Source: Glandiceps talaboti
Taxonomy: Eukaryota; Hemichordata; Enteropneusta; Spengelidae
Length of the DNA: 64,000 nt
Direction of reading: 5' to 3'
NCBI RefSeq assembly: GCF_964340395.1
Contig: NC_135560.1
Coordinates: 18,029,098-18,093,097 of the forward strand
Positions within the stretch are counted from its first letter, which is position 1. Every line of letters begins with the position of its first letter. The notes beneath the pieces are model-generated. The model did no database searches. It saw nothing but the letters and a program-made list of their open reading frames with translations, and was not told the DNA's origin. Below are positions 1 to 14,600 of the stretch, piece after piece. A program made the translations under genes and the position numbers.

Positions 1-1618
1 CCTTGTTTGGCAGAGCAGTGAACAGACAGCTTTGTACATGCTTCTCAAGGTTGCTATAGTAACACATCTTAGCAGGTGGTCAGTGAGAGACCTGAGTGTA
101 GTAAACCCATAGGTGTGGTTTTGCTGTCTGAGTCTATATTTGTACTATTTTAAGAAGCCCGTCAAAAACAAATGACAGACTAGCTAATACATACAATGTA
201 CCTTTAGCTAATATAAATTGCCACCCAAATAAAAAAAATGTTAAAAGTGAACAAGAAATAATTTGGGGATGATATCAGAAAAACATTGTGCAATGATTCT
301 AACAAGAGATAAATGAAAACGATACCTCACATTGCTAGGTAATAAAGTATGATGATTAGATATCAATGTTAGTGATTCTCTGTAAATTTAAACGTTAAAC
401 CTTGCCACATACTTTCAATTCTTTTTTTAAGACTCATTTCATCAGTACAATCTACAATGTAGTTGAAAATAGTGATAAGAGTAAAGGGCATTCCTTATCA
501 TGACACATGGGTGGACTGTAGATTGACTTGTAGGATCATACAGTACCATACCTCTCAAGTTTCATAACGGTATGTTGAGTCTAAGAAGGATTTGTCTTAC
601 AAGCTTGTGCACAGCAGAGTGCTACTATGATATACTTGGAAGGACATAATAAGAGGTTGTCCTAAAATATCTATATGGGCCATGCCATACTTTATCATCC
701 TACACACTCTTATTTTGATACTGAGATAATTTTACATTGAGGAATGTATAGTGGTTTGACTCATGGAATTTCTTTCAATACATTCCATCCACAATTGGAA
801 AGTTAATGAATAGGCACTTGTACATGTAAACTAAACACATCTTTCACTGTTAAATCATTCAGGGATAGTCAGAGTGAATTATAATATCAAGAATGATCAA
901 TCAAGTCATGCTATTAAGGGAATGTAACAGTATTTTAATCAAATAACCAAGTCTATATTTAGAGAAAATATAGTTGTCTGTGTTTATATTTAATGGACAG
1001 TTATTTAAAAAAAACGCACTACATATTAATACAGTGATCACTTGTTTTCATCCTGAACATACAATGTTCCAAAATCTGCAGCGATGGCATTTTATTTTCC
1101 TAGAGATATTTATGGTCATTGATATTAGTAAACCTTCATGTTTCTAGTAGTAATGGCACAAAAGTACATGTATTCATTTTGTTTTAATGGATTTGGCCAA
1201 ATTGATAACTTGTCAACTTTGTATACATAATACATGTATTTAAGAGTTTGAAACGTAATTTAGAATTTGTTATCATTTTGCATCGTCGTCTACAACTAAT
1301 TAGTTACATCTTTTAATTAAATCTGAACAAGCTTGTGAAGTATTGTAAGTTATTAGTCAGCAGTTATTGCTATCACTTGACTTTAGACAGATACAAAGTT
1401 GTAGTACCTGCAATCACTTCCATCACCAAACTTGGTAGTACTGTTACCATGTTTTACTTGAGTTGACTTGTGCTACCTGCAATCACTACCATCTCAAACC
1501 TGGCGGGAGTTAAGTACTGATTCTGTTACATATACCATGTTTTTGTCCACTTATATGTCATTGGCTGGTAGTCTAAGAGTAAGACACGTACATAATTTTG
1601 TTCTTCCGTTTCCTTTAG
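1..1618 (+). other. Intron of ARIH1 upstream of the first visible coding exon
   Basis: No reading frame with coding character is visible in these bases. They precede an acceptor (pyrimidine-rich run ending in AG at 1617-1618) and so belong to an ARIH1 intron. The missing protein part is about 120 residues by comparison with the usual family length of about 557, so the start codon and first exon(s) lie before the window. Confidence 0.75.
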
Positions 1619-4600
1619 ATTCCGGCTACCATTACTAGGATATTGCTAAACCATTTCAAATGGGACAAGGAAAAACTTATGGAAAGGTACTATGGGGAAG
1701 ATCAAGAGAAACTATTTGATGAAGCCCATGTAATTAGTCCGTATAAGACTGTGAAATCTAGGGTAAGAGTCTAGTATAGTGTGATATTTTACAGACTCAT
1801 TGATAAAAGCTTTCTAATGTTATAGAATATAGACTGAATTATATATGTTGCAAGTTGTATGCTAACCTTTTATGTTTGCAGTTTATGGAACATAAAAGTT
1901 CAAAGATGGTAATATTCTGTCTGACACTGACTTGAGATAAGGCTCAAGAATTTACGACAAATGATTACCATCATGCCTCCATTGTATGTGGCACTACATC
2001 ACATACTGCCATGTTGGTGCTGTTATATTTTATGTGGTCACGTAGAATTAGTATTTGTGAGGTGTTGAATATTTATCAACATAAACATAAACCATCTGGT
2101 CTTGTTTGTCAATTCATATAGGGTTACATGAATACCCGGTCGTCATCTGCATTAGCAAATGCTGAAGTGGATTGTGAAATTTGTCTCATGTCCATTTCTC
2201 AGACAGTAAGTATCAACATATTTCTGATTCTACTAAAATTTTTAAAAAGTACAACTCAATTTTTTTTTGACATTTGTCAATTTTGGAAGTAGTATTGATG
2301 TCATTATTACTAGTGCTTTTACTATTAGAATTCTTACAGCCTTATCAGATGTACTAAAATTGGATCTCATTGAATTTATAATGGTCACAAAGTTGTAATA
2401 TTTAGAAAAAATATTTAATTATTTATGATTGAAATAAAAAAACATATAACAGTGTATTTTGTATACTCTTTTATATGTGATCCATGTATGTCCACAATAT
2501 GAAATACATCTTATTTTGAAATTACAGCACCTGACAGGTTTAGAATGTGGTCATAAGTTTTGCGTAGAATGTTGGACAGAATATTTAACTACGAAAATTA
2601 TGGAAGAAGGCATGGGTCAGGTAAGTGCCATAAAGTATACCATTATGTTTGGTTCATTTCTCACAGATATGTTTCAACCATCTAGCTATGTTTGAATGTG
2701 AAATTCAGTGAGAAGGAAGTTGCTCAACATTTTCTAAAAATATCAAGTAATTGTCTTTACCTGAAATAGACTTTTAAGTTTTACTACCTAGGTGCATCAT
2801 AGAAAAAACAACCATTTGTAGTGGTAGTGAAGTTACCTTTTTGGAAATCTTGTTTTTGAAGCGACTTCGTAGCTTTCATCCGAATCACTCGGATGTCATC
2901 AGCGTAATGATGTTATGCATTTAGTCAGGTGACCTCTTTTCTATTCTGCAACTATCATGTGATATCTTGGGTGACACTTTGACTTTCACACCATGCACTA
3001 CACATGTATTACTATATGGGAGATTGAGAATTAGTTGACCTTGTTGACTTGCTAGCATGAGGTAAAATACTATTGCAGGTAATGAGAATTATAAGAATAG
3101 TGTTGTCATATTGTATGGATGTTGATGCTTATAAAGCAGGGTTCGTACAGTCCTGGAAAACCCTGGAAAACCCTGGAATTTCAAACCCTCCCTGGAAAAC
3201 CCTGGAAAACCCTGGAAAATGTGCCCTACCCCTGGAAAACCCTGGAAAATGATCATGACCAATCGATCGATTAATATTGAATCTCGTAAATGTGAAATGG
3301 CGAAAATATTTTCAAAGTCTTTCGCCACGGTGGTGAATCAAAATTCACGCCGATTAGACCCAGACAGTCAAACGATCGTTCCACGAGACACTTTGTCCCA
3401 CAGACCATGCCTATGCGTAGTTGAATGGGCACCGCAGTGTTTGTTTCGATCTTGCGTATATTGCTACTCCATCTCCCAGTCGTCATTTCAGGGACATGAT
3501 ATTGTAACAGTCCCGGCCAGGGGTAACAGTAGGTCTGTTAACAAGATTATCGTAACATTGTAGCGAGTATCAAAGCATCATCAACTACGATTAGAAATTG
3601 TTACAAGTTCAGCGCACGAGTCGACATACTACAAGCTCAGGCATGGCAATACTAGGGCTAGGGCCTCGGGAAGTGCAGATGAATTTCCGGGTTGTGGAAG
3701 TACGGTTGTGACTTTTATGTCGTTGATAAATGGGTATTTGAGTTACACGTTCTAAAAGAATAAACTACTGTTTTATGTTGTCGGTACAGTAACATACGTC
3801 AATGGTCAAGTTGAGTTGAGAAATCGCGATGTTCCGCAACTCGTGGCATCCGTACATAAACATCGAGACGCAAGCGATGAATGTATTTAGTTATTCATAG
3901 CTCGAAATTTCGTAACGTAAATGACATTTTCATTCAAAATTTTGAAGAAAAAATTTATTTTAGGTGACTTGAAAATCATCAAACCATACAATGACGAGGA
4001 CAAACTTTAGTTTTTAATTTATTTTTCTGGATATGTCTGAATTAGACTGACGAATGCTGTGACTCAATCTTACACGATCAATGTACCGGCTTGACGAAAC
4101 GGCTACTTAGGGGGTAGGACAGATGTTTCTCTGTTAGTCTTAGCATGCAAACATGGTTTTGAAACCAATATCTTGCAAAGTGTCGATTGTCTTTTAAATG
4201 TTTTGTGACATATTATGGGAACTGTTGTTAATTTTTTCTCGTCCACATCAGACAATTAGATGTCATTCAAAAATATACTTTAGTGTCAACACCCCTGGAA
4301 AATGGCCAAAATCAATATGAATACCCCTGGAAAACTGACGAAAAAACCCTGGAAAGTACTGGAATTTTGTTTTGCTTTAAGTGTACGAACCCTGTAAAGA
4401 CAACTAAGAAGGTGGTGTGTACAAAAAATGATGGAACAGTCCCAAAAGAATTATGATACATTGAAGTCATACATGTTAACCTAAGGCCACTTGTGATTGA
4501 ATGTCAGAAAACTGTAATTCTAGACCTTTGCTATATGCTGAATTTCTTCAAGGTGGAACATTTTATCAGTTTTGAAAAGAGTGTGACGAACTCATCAAAT

Positions 4601-5932
4601 GATACGTAACCTAAGGCAAATAAAAATATGGTCACTGTAGAGGGTGTGGTGTTATTAACAATGTGAGAATATGAGGTGCAAGTTTTTATAACAATGAATA
4701 AATGTCATGATGTGTCATGAAAAATTCACCACCTCTATGAATAAATTGAGTTGAATTTCAACTACTCCCATATCTTGAGGATTTTTAACAAAAAACTTGA
4801 TCATAATTATCAATGGATATGAATTATGCATTCAGTGAAGAACTGTTAAAAAATACCTATGCTGAAGGCCTGAAATATGATGCTATGATGTAGTATGCAT
4901 GTAAAAAAAGGTGAAACTAAATTTGAAAAGGTTTAATGTTCACCTTGTGGGAATATATTATAGGAAAAAAATGGAAATGAAGAGAACGAAGGTAGGTGTA
5001 GTTTTGTCTTTGATTAATTATAAATGGTAAATTCTGGAATTAATATGCTTTAAAACTGACTGTATCTTCCTTATATTTACAGACAATTTCCTGTGCAGCT
5101 CATGCCTGTGACATTTTAGTAGATGATGCTACTGTAATGTAAGTAGATCCTTTCCTTTTCACTTTCACTACAGGAACTTGTATTCATTGTACATAACAAT
5201 ACTCCAGATTGTTATAGCCATGGTTGTGTCGTATCCACAAGCTTGTGTCACTACTCGTGAAAAAGTTATGAAAAACATCACAGGAAAATATGCTATAGTA
5301 GTAATTAAATGTGCTGGGAGCCAATAAGTTTGTTAATAGTAAGGCAAAATAGTTGTATAAATTTGATATAAAAGAAAAAAATCTTTTCAAACGTGATTGA
5401 ATTAAATTCTTTTTATTCAATGTTTCGGAACGACACTGAGGACCTTTCTCAGGAATGTTCACGTACGAGCAACTTTTCACATTCCAGGTTACTCTTTTCA
5501 GCATTTCAAATATTATTAGTCTTATACTTCAAATCATTTCGACAGCAAATATAAATGCCATGTATGCCTGCAGGTTGTACAGACAATGAAAATTGACACA
5601 AACAAAAACAAGAAAGGTTTATAGCTGATAAGAAACATTCTGAACACATTAAATAAGTAAACCTATGTTAGATTCACTATTTCTTCATCAAACCCAAACA
5701 AAATACTTGGAGTCATTTAATACTTTGGCTTTTCAATACTCATCAGAACCCAAAAATATGTTTCATTCATTTCATACCCAAAGATTATAATTGTCAGTTG
5801 ATATTATGTATACATTCTTAACAATTGCCATATGTGTAGTCATAATGAAATCATTTTCTGTATTTCCTTGTTAAAAATGTATATCAATTTGGCTGATTGA
5901 TTTTTCATATTTATATATATATATATATATAT

Positions 5933-6023
<91 letters not shown>

Positions 6024-6960
6024 ATGAATAATTCATTTTTTGGTTGACTATACATTATTACCATAGATTTCATAGAATCCTTAACCCTGATATAGTACAG
6101 TTATTATATAATCCAATTTTGCATGAGTACAAAAAACATTATGTAATGCGAGAATGAATGTTTGTTGACATTGGATTCATAGTTTATTCATAACATAATA
6201 TAATGGTATTAAAATGATCTTATATAATTTTTCATAATTTTGTTGCATGAAAATGGTCAATTTGAAAGAAGAAAAAATTTCAACAGTTTCTATTTATTTT
6301 ATGTCGCAGCTCAACCACTCATCCATGTTTGTTAGTATGTTTTAGTATGTACACAAACATGCCAATTTGCAAGATTGTGAAAATATAATATAATATATTC
6401 ATAATGAAGTCATTTAGTATTAATAATAATAATCTTTTATTTCAATACCTTTAGTAGTGCTGATGATGATAAGGAAGTAAGGTGGTGTGTGAAAAATGAA
6501 TATGGCTATTCAATATTAAGCTGCAATATTTCATTTCCTCTGTTGCTACAAGACATGTATTGTATTAAAGTTGTTCAAGGTTCTTCCAATTACTCATGTT
6601 ATGAATGCATGACAGCTGTGACTTCTCACATACAATTTCAGAGCATCCGTTGCATCTCTTAAAGTCACCTTCCCTTTATCTTATTCACCCCACAGGAAAT
6701 TAGTCAAAGATCCTAGAGTGAAGTTAAAGTATCAGCATATTATCACCAATAGCTTTGTAGAATGTAACCGACTTATGAAATGGTGTCCTGCACCTGATTG
6801 TCCAAACGCTATCAAAGTTAGCTATGTGGATGCAAAACCAGTAACTTGTATATGTGGACATATATACTGGTAAGATATAACTCATTATGCTAATAGGAAG
6901 ACTAATGCAACTTTAAAAATAAATAGGTAAATCTGCACAGATAGCCCCTACAACTCTTAA

Positions 6961-7000
<40 letters not shown>

Positions 7001-10000
7001 GTGTGTGTGCGTGCACACTCATGTATGGTGTCGTGTTGTGCTTGCATGTTGTTTTTTGTGTGTGTGCATGCGTCTCTGGGGTTTAGAAAAATTGAGACAG
7101 AAAAGAAACAAACCAAGCGAATCATTATGGTCAAACTGTGACCACAGTCTCTAATTTCCATGTCATGTAATGACAATAAAATGTCAAATTAAGATTACAA
7201 CAGAAGATCTCAAATCTCTAGATTTTGATTTTATATGGTATAAAAGATAGACCTTGAGTAGATATGTATAAAGTATATGTAAATGGAGATGAAGAAAGTG
7301 TAATTGATGTCAACAATAGACTTTCTGATGACAACAACCAGAAAATAATTAACTTTGTTATAATTCCTGTTTTTAAATACATTTCTATATAAAATATATT
7401 GTAGGGTGTTGTAGAGTTACACTTTGTTCACAGCCTTTGAAACATGGAATAGATTAACATTGAGAGTGGTATATATGTATTTATGTATTTACACAGTGTT
7501 TTTTCTTTCCTCTCAGTTTCAATTGCTCAGAGAATTGGCATGATCCAGTCAAGTGTAAGGTATGTAACACTTTCAAACATCTGTCATATGATCTGTATTT
7601 TTGTTTGATATGCATGATGAAGCTGTAACATATCATATTTTTGTGTCAGTAAAGTTGACTGATGTGTACCTATCTGAAAGAACTGAAAGGGAAGACAGAG
7701 CAAGAAAGAAGGATAAAACAAAACTCGTATACCGTTCCCCAAACTTAACTCTTACAAAAATGTTGGTAGATTACTGATTGTTTCCCAAGTTTATCTCTCT
7801 ACATTAATAAACAACAGACATTGTTAAAGTAATGAAGACCAGGCTATTTCTGAAGATGTACTTGGTAACTTATTACATGATTACTCATTACGAAATATCA
7901 CTTGAGGCCGAGGCAGTATTTCTGCTGAGATTTGGAAACTTTGGTAACTAACAGAGAGGGAGAAATCAGGTTTAGTCTCCCATATGCCGTTGCATAATTT
8001 TCTTTTGGAGTCCTGGTAAAGTGACTAGGGAACTCCAGTAGAATTTACCTACTTGCTGCCCTTAACATAACATTGGTAGGGAACTCAGGTACAATTTACC
8101 TACAAACCACCCCAGCAAAAACACTGATAGATTTATGAAGTTGATCACCACTGTTGACTTTGTGTTTTTTAGTGGCTAAGGAAATGGATTAAGAAATGTG
8201 ATGATGATAGTGAGACATCTAACTGGATTGCAGCTAACACTAAAGAGTGCCCAAAGTGCCATGTGACAATAGAAAAAGATGGTGGCTGTAACCATATGGT
8301 ATGCAGAAATCAGAATTGTAAGGTAAGGTACACTTTCAAGCTATAATTGAAAACAGTTTTTCCATCTATCAAAGTTTAGCTGAGAACCTTTACTGGGTTG
8401 ATCCAAACAGTGTCCTCTGATCACATGTGCTGAGAATACAAATTCAATATTTTACTTTGATGAAGTGTTGGCCATGTCCTTTAATGGTAACTCAGTAAAC
8501 ATGCTGAATTTTAACTCTTGTGGTATTTTGCTTTCCATAGGCTGACTTCTGTTGGGTATGCCTAGGACCATGGGAGCCCCATGGTTCATCCTGGTATAAT
8601 TGTAATCGTTACAATGAAGATGAGGCCAAAAAAGCCAGAGATGCCCAGGAGGTCAGTGTAAGCAAACATTCATTTTATTCCTGCACACACCGTATATTCA
8701 CACAGAACATATACAGAGTTGAGAATTATCATGGTAGACTGAAACATTTAGTCACTTCATTCTACCTTGTTTTATGACAAGATAGGAAGATTCCTTGGTG
8801 ACAAATCTTTCAGTCTGAAAGCATGCAAGTTACTTACAAAATGATCAATGTCATGTGACTTGATCCATGAAAAGAAATATTTGTTGACAGACTGAAAGTC
8901 ATGATTGTCCACGGCCATAGAGAAGACAGCGTGCATCAAAAAGTAAATGATGTGGGCCAGACTTTCTTTTGGTAATCATCGCTACATGCACACACCTTCA
9001 AAAAACACAAGAAAAACTACACATCATACTGAACACCTTGTAATGTTTATGGTCATCATTGGCTAATCTTAGTGTAACAATTTGTTGTTGAAGTTTATTT
9101 CAGGGGTTTATGTAAAAAAATCATGTTAAAGAGTAGAAGGGAGAAAAGAAAGGCCTTCTTAAACTGTGAATGATAAGTTACATGTTTGTATCTTGCTTAC
9201 TACAAGAAACAGTACATATGTAATCTGGTAGTTAGGTCTGTCCAATAAGGTCAGTTATCAGGGAACTTGGAGAAATGTTAAGTTTATTTAGGTTCTGATG
9301 TGGCTCAAGTCAATTTTCCTGATAATTATTTCTATGAGAATTACATTATATGTTATATCAGTAAGGTTATGAATTGACGATGGTTGTCCTGTTCTTCAAG
9401 CTAGGAGTCAAGTGATTCATCAAAATCAGAATGTAGATGATTGCTGTACGAACACAGAGAGTAAGACTGTAGAATAGTGAACTGATTCTATAACAGATAC
9501 ACAGTTTTATTAAAGCTAGGGAGTTTAATTTTGGGTGAGGTCAGAGATAGTAAAAATATTAGACCCTTGAAATGAAGTCAGTTTGTATGGTTAACTATGA
9601 GTTGCCCCACTTTTAATATTTTCCCTACAAAGAAGACTCAAGAAAATTATTTATCAGTCACCCCTTATGTTTAAACTCATGTAAGAAATCTGGCTTGTGT
9701 GACTTGCATCCCTCTTTTTTGTTTCCCTGTGTTTTTTTTTACAGAAATCACGAGCAGCTCTTCAACGTTACTTATTCTATTGCAATCGTTACATGAATCA
9801 TATGCAAAGTTTACGGTTTGAGAATAAGCTATATGCACAAATCAGAGCCAAGATGGAGGAAATGCAGCATCATAACATGTCATGGATAGAAGTGCAATTC
9901 TTGAAGAAAGCTGTCGATGTTCTGTGTCTCTGCAGGCAGACTCTTATGTATACTTATGTATTTGCCTATTATTTAAGAAAGAATAACCAATCTATTATAT

Positions 10001-11629
10001 TTGAGGTAAGTGAACATTTGTTACATGGAAAAACTACTTACAGCACAGGGTGCATTTCACAGTGGCCTTTCCCACATGTTGCTGATGCTGTGTAACATGA
10101 AAATTTTGAATTTGAATGGAATATCCTGCAACATAAATACAGTCATGTAGATTATGCTTCAGACTCTCAGAGTGAATTCTTAACACTTTGCAAATATATT
10201 TCATTTATGGTTGCTGTTATAAATCTAACACTATTCCAATTGTGACAAAAGCTATATTTAACCCATTCAGTACTGAAAACTTTGCCGCCAAAATTATTTG
10301 AACAAAATTCTTGTTTTTATGTAAGTTTTTGGCATATATCAGCTTCATTTTAGACTGGAATTAAAGAAATGTTATTTCGTAATGAAGTAATATTATTATA
10401 ACTATGAAAATTATCATATAAATTGGGTCCCAAAATTATTTAAAACTCGTCTCCAGTCATGAAAGGGTTAATCCAATACCTGTTATTTGAAATCTTAATC
10501 CTGTTATCCCCGTAACACAATTTTTTTGGTCATATCTCAGCTTTGCAAAAATATTTGTGTTCACATTGCAGGAAAATCAGAAGGACCTTGAGAATGCAAC
10601 GGAAACCTTGTCGGAATATTTAGAAAGAGACATTACTCAAGATTCACTAGTAGATATTAAACAAAAAGTGCAAGATAAATATAGGTATGTTTCTAACTAA
10701 AGAGATACAAATAATAGTTTCTTGCCCTTTTATGAAACTGTTCATATATGATTCTATCACACCATGTTGTCTAGAGAGTGATGTTAACAGAGTTGAAGCT
10801 TACGTGAAATGCAGTTCATAGGAAAACATGAATACACTGATATTTTGTCCTTTCATTTTGATATTCAACTCTGGTAATTAAGGCTTTGGTTTACTGAGAT
10901 AGACACAAACTAGAACTATTGTTGTTCGATGTGGTAGATTACACAAATGGTGATAGCGGTTCCTCTGTTGTGTGAATCTAATCACCCTGTGAGCAAGATT
11001 GTGTAAACCTTGGAAGTTCCAAAACAGTACTGTACACTGCAAATATAAGGAACCAGCTTTCAGAGAGCCACCCTAGGCCTACTGAGACTATAATTAAACC
11101 ATCGTCCATTCAATAGCTTATCACTGTTGTATCAACATCCTGTGACATTAGTTTTAGTTTGTGTCTATCTAAAGTTTGTAAACCAAAGCCTTGATTACCA
11201 GAGTAACATATAAAGCTTTACACTGTGAATTGAACAAGTTTGTTATATGAGAGAAGTTTTTATGCATGTGTTCTTTGTGCACAGCAGAAACATTGACAAA
11301 CAAATCTAAATTCCAAGTATTAACACTGAACCCATGACAGTCGGGTCTGCCCTCACTGGACTTCTTGGGAGACAAGTTGATAAAAATTTGCAGAACTACC
11401 CATACCCAGTATGAATAGAGATTACTATGTAAAGTATGATGATGGCGTAACAGTTCACATACACACACACACACACACTATGACACAAACGAACACTTCC
11501 TTTGTTTTACTAGAGGAATTAATTTCAACATTCTCATTATCTTACAGGTATTGTGAAAGTCGGCGCAAGGTATTATTAGAGCATGTGCATGAAGGCTACG
11601 ACAAAGACCTTTGGGAGTACATCGAATAA
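1619..11629 (+). CDS. ARIH1: E3 ubiquitin-protein ligase ARIH1 (ariadne-1, RBR type), 5'-partial, 11 coding exons
   Basis: RBR E3 ligase: it takes ubiquitin from a UBCH7-type E2 onto its own cysteine and passes it to substrate, working with neddylated cullin-RING ligases. Exons: 1619-1762, 2122-2205, 2528-2620, 5083-5138, 6696-6869, 7517-7559, 8173-8322, 8541-8651, 9745-10005, 10572-10684, 11548-11629. They join in phase to 436 codons plus TAA at 11627-11629. In visible numbering, RING1 has C66/C69, C83-x-H85, C88/C91 and C111/C116. An IBR follows (exons 5-6, ending NWHDPVKCK). RING2 (exons 7-8) carries the catalytic Cys at about residue 237 in GGCNHMVC. The helical Ariadne domain ends in [13 protein letters not shown]. 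Adding about 120 missing N-terminal residues gives the usual length, so the C-terminus is complete. The match is strong over the whole visible part. Human ARIH1 is the closest form I know. Confidence 0.97.
3137..4394. mobile_element. Non-autonomous DNA transposon in an ARIH1 intron, 13-bp TIRs, CCTGGAAAA repeats
   Basis: A 1.26 kb insert in the third visible intron of ARIH1. Both ends share the inverted terminal sequence CAGGGTTCGTACA (3137-3149, and its complement at 4382-4394). The same 5 bp, TAAAG, flanks each side (3132-3136 and 4395-4399), a likely short target duplication. Just inside each end are tandem or dispersed copies of CCTGGAAAACC (3154-3250 and 4290-4355). No transposase frame is visible, so it is non-autonomous. 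The superfamily is not decided; the 5-bp flank does not settle it. Confidence 0.7.
5914..6022. repeat. (AT)n microsatellite with a short (GT)n tail
   Basis: Nearly pure AT dinucleotides, broken once by a short ACATACAT run near 5934-5942 and ending in GT repeats at 6010-6022. It lies in the ARIH1 intron 5139-6695. The tyrosine/isoleucine frames across it are not genes. Confidence 0.95.
6963..7010. repeat. (GT)n microsatellite
   Basis: GT dinucleotide run broken by single C-for-T changes, with looser GT-rich sequence to about 7068. It lies in the ARIH1 intron 6870-7516. Confidence 0.95.
11458..11478. repeat. Short (CA)n microsatellite
   Basis: About ten CA dinucleotides, 70 bp upstream of the last ARIH1 coding exon. 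Confidence 0.9.
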
Positions 11630-14600
11630 ACAGATTGTTACACTAACAAAACAACTTCATTTAGAAGTTTCATTATACAGAAGAAAAAAAATGGGTATTC
11701 TGTTGTGTTCAGGTTTTTCTTATACTTTGTGTACAATACTGTACAGATTGAAACAAAAGTCGAAGTAAGCTTTGTAAAAGTGGGGCTAACAATTGTGTAA
11801 TGTTGTTCTCTATGAGAGCTTCACCATTCTAACTCATGCTTTGTATTTTCTCCATTTTTACAAGTCTGCTTTATTCGGATTTGTTCTCTTTTTTACTTTC
11901 TGTAAGCTGAATCAATAGTAATACAAATTAAAATGTTACTTATGTGACGACAACAATCCAAAGTCAGGCTGTATATTCAATAAGTTATCAACACGCTCTA
12001 AAACAATGTTTGCCTTATGTAGATATATATAATTACAATTGCATTCTCTGCTGATAATGTTTAATTTGAAAGGTATTTTTTACACCTCATCATGAAGCCT
12101 CAAACCTGAAGCCAATAAAAAAAAAACCACGCTTCACACCACATTGAAACATTATATTTAAGATATTAAGAGTATAGTTGTACAAAAACTGCTGCCAAAC
12201 AATAAAACTCAACCTTATCATCAATATCACTGGGACATAAAGTTGAAGAACTTGTTGTGAGAAAGTATACCACCTTTTCACTTCTTTAAGATGATTTTGA
12301 AGATAGCCCTTCATAAGACACTTTTATGAGTGGATCTAAGTTGTTTTTACGTTTGGGTGTACCAGTGTTCTCTTACAGCCAGTGTTTTGGGCTGGGCTTT
12401 TATTGTATGCACACATACCTATTGAGGTGCATTCTCCCTAAAGAGCAGATTGAAATGCATATTAATGGAATAGGCTAATTTCAGGAAGTGTTGATGTATG
12501 ATGCACCAATGTCTGTCAACTTTGCCACACGATATTTATATATATCTATTAATTAAGACCTATTCTATGTTGGCGTGTCTGTAGTGATCAGTACAAAACT
12601 ACGAACAAGTCCCACACTCAATATATGGATTGAGTGTCTTTTTTTATAGTTTGTACAATACCCCATTAGATAAGTTAATAATATACAAACTTCATATGTT
12701 AAAGCGTAAAGATGGTCAACCCGTATTTGCAGTTACACATTATACTATGAGTGAGCTGTATCTAATACTTTCAAATGGAAGCAACATTGTACGGATTATT
12801 TCACGACTGACAGATAGCTTTAGGTCAGAACAAATGTTACATTAGTAAGTGATAATAGATGCTAAAACATTTTATACACCAATATGTAGATTAATAAATA
12901 GATAGAGTGGCCTGTGTGAAATATGCTACTGGAAACGAAAAAAATCCCTTGGTGCTATCTGATAACAGTATGAGCTACAAAATAGAACCATAGAAAGTAG
13001 ATGCAGTGGGCAGCTCAGTCAAAGTAAAGATGGATTTTCTTACAGGATTTTGAACAAGTTCATGAGTTGTTTGATATCACACAGGTGTTCACAGTATATG
13101 TTCTTCAAGATAATTTCATTCCATGTTTCCATCTTTGGTCCACATCCCTGAATTCCAAGAATGTATACAAGTCTTCAAAAAACATGATAAAACATGTACT
13201 TAGAAGAGTATCGTTTGTTAAAGGTATCACACATGTCAGTCTGTATATATACATGGTTCATCAAAGGAAACCCTCATATCATAAGTGTTCATGAAGGTAT
13301 GAACATCATCGTAGACAACCTTAAATATTATGAATTAAAGTTTTGACTACATGACTGCTCTGAGACCCTTGTCACTGTGTGTCCACAGAATGACTGAACA
13401 ACTTCACAGACCCATTATTTAAGATTTATATGATCTCCCCCACCCCTATATTTAACCATTGGAATGGTTTCATTGATTGATGTTCAAACGAAAAAAAAAA
13501 GTACTTGCAGCTCAGAACTTGTAAAATGTGACAACAAAAACTCGAGGTGAATCCAGTAAACATCTCATCAAATTTTTGTAGTATTGTGAAAGAAATGAAT
13601 ATTTGTAACAAATGTAAGAATATTCTTTGCCCTTGTGGATTGTTTTTTAATAGTTATGCTGTATTTAGTGTAGTTGCACTTGCTGACAATGTCAGCAGCA
13701 ACAACAAAAACTTTACTGTCAGAAACTTAGGTGGGCACAATAATACCAATAAAGTTTTCAGTAACAAACTTCATATTATTCCTGTGTCTGTGTGTTTACT
13801 TTTATGTATGTAAGTAGCTGTCCTGTGGTGGCATCATTGTCGTATTAGAAGTGTTTTGTTAGTGTCACTTCTTGACTTTATATACAAAGATTGACTGCTT
13901 GGCTGGGAGATGCTCACTGAAGCCACAATTCTTGCAAACCAGAGCTGTTATTTCTTCTGTGACACTGCCTCTCGACAGTTCCCTAAAAGAGGCTGTGGTT
14001 TACAACAATGTGAAGCCATGAATGGATTGCTTCTAATGCTGACCGTTAGGACTCTGTACTATCTCCACACTACACTGTATGTTGTTGTGTTAAACGCATG
14101 AGTCAACACAGGCAGAGCCCTATGCAACAGTATTTAATAGATTAGCAATGTTACAAATTGCTCTGTCTGTTTATTTCTATTCTCTCAATGTACAGATAAT
14201 TGCAGCTGAGAGAGGACATACCCCTTACACATAAATGTTCAAATTGACATGCATTTCTGTCTATTTTGTTTAAGACAGAGTTTGCTATTGTTGATACCCG
14301 AGATATAGATGGTGTATCATTACAATGACATGGATGTGAAATGTCTTATACTAGAGTGAATATGTCGTGTCTTGATAACTGTAAAGAAGACACAAAAGAT
14401 TGATGTGCACCAATTCAAGTTCATACAAAGTACAGCAGCAGATAGACTAAGACATGATACAGGCCAGACAAAGGAACTTTCCATTGCAAAATATATGTTT
14501 ATTGTCAATAAGTTTGTCAAGAGTAAAGTTCAGCACCTTTATGAGAACAAAGATCTATCTTTACTATAAAGTATAAAGGTGATTCTAAATATCCCATTCC

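Noticed and set aside
5840-6073. Tyrosine/isoleucine-rich frames here and at 63215-63820
   Set aside because: Translations of AT microsatellites.
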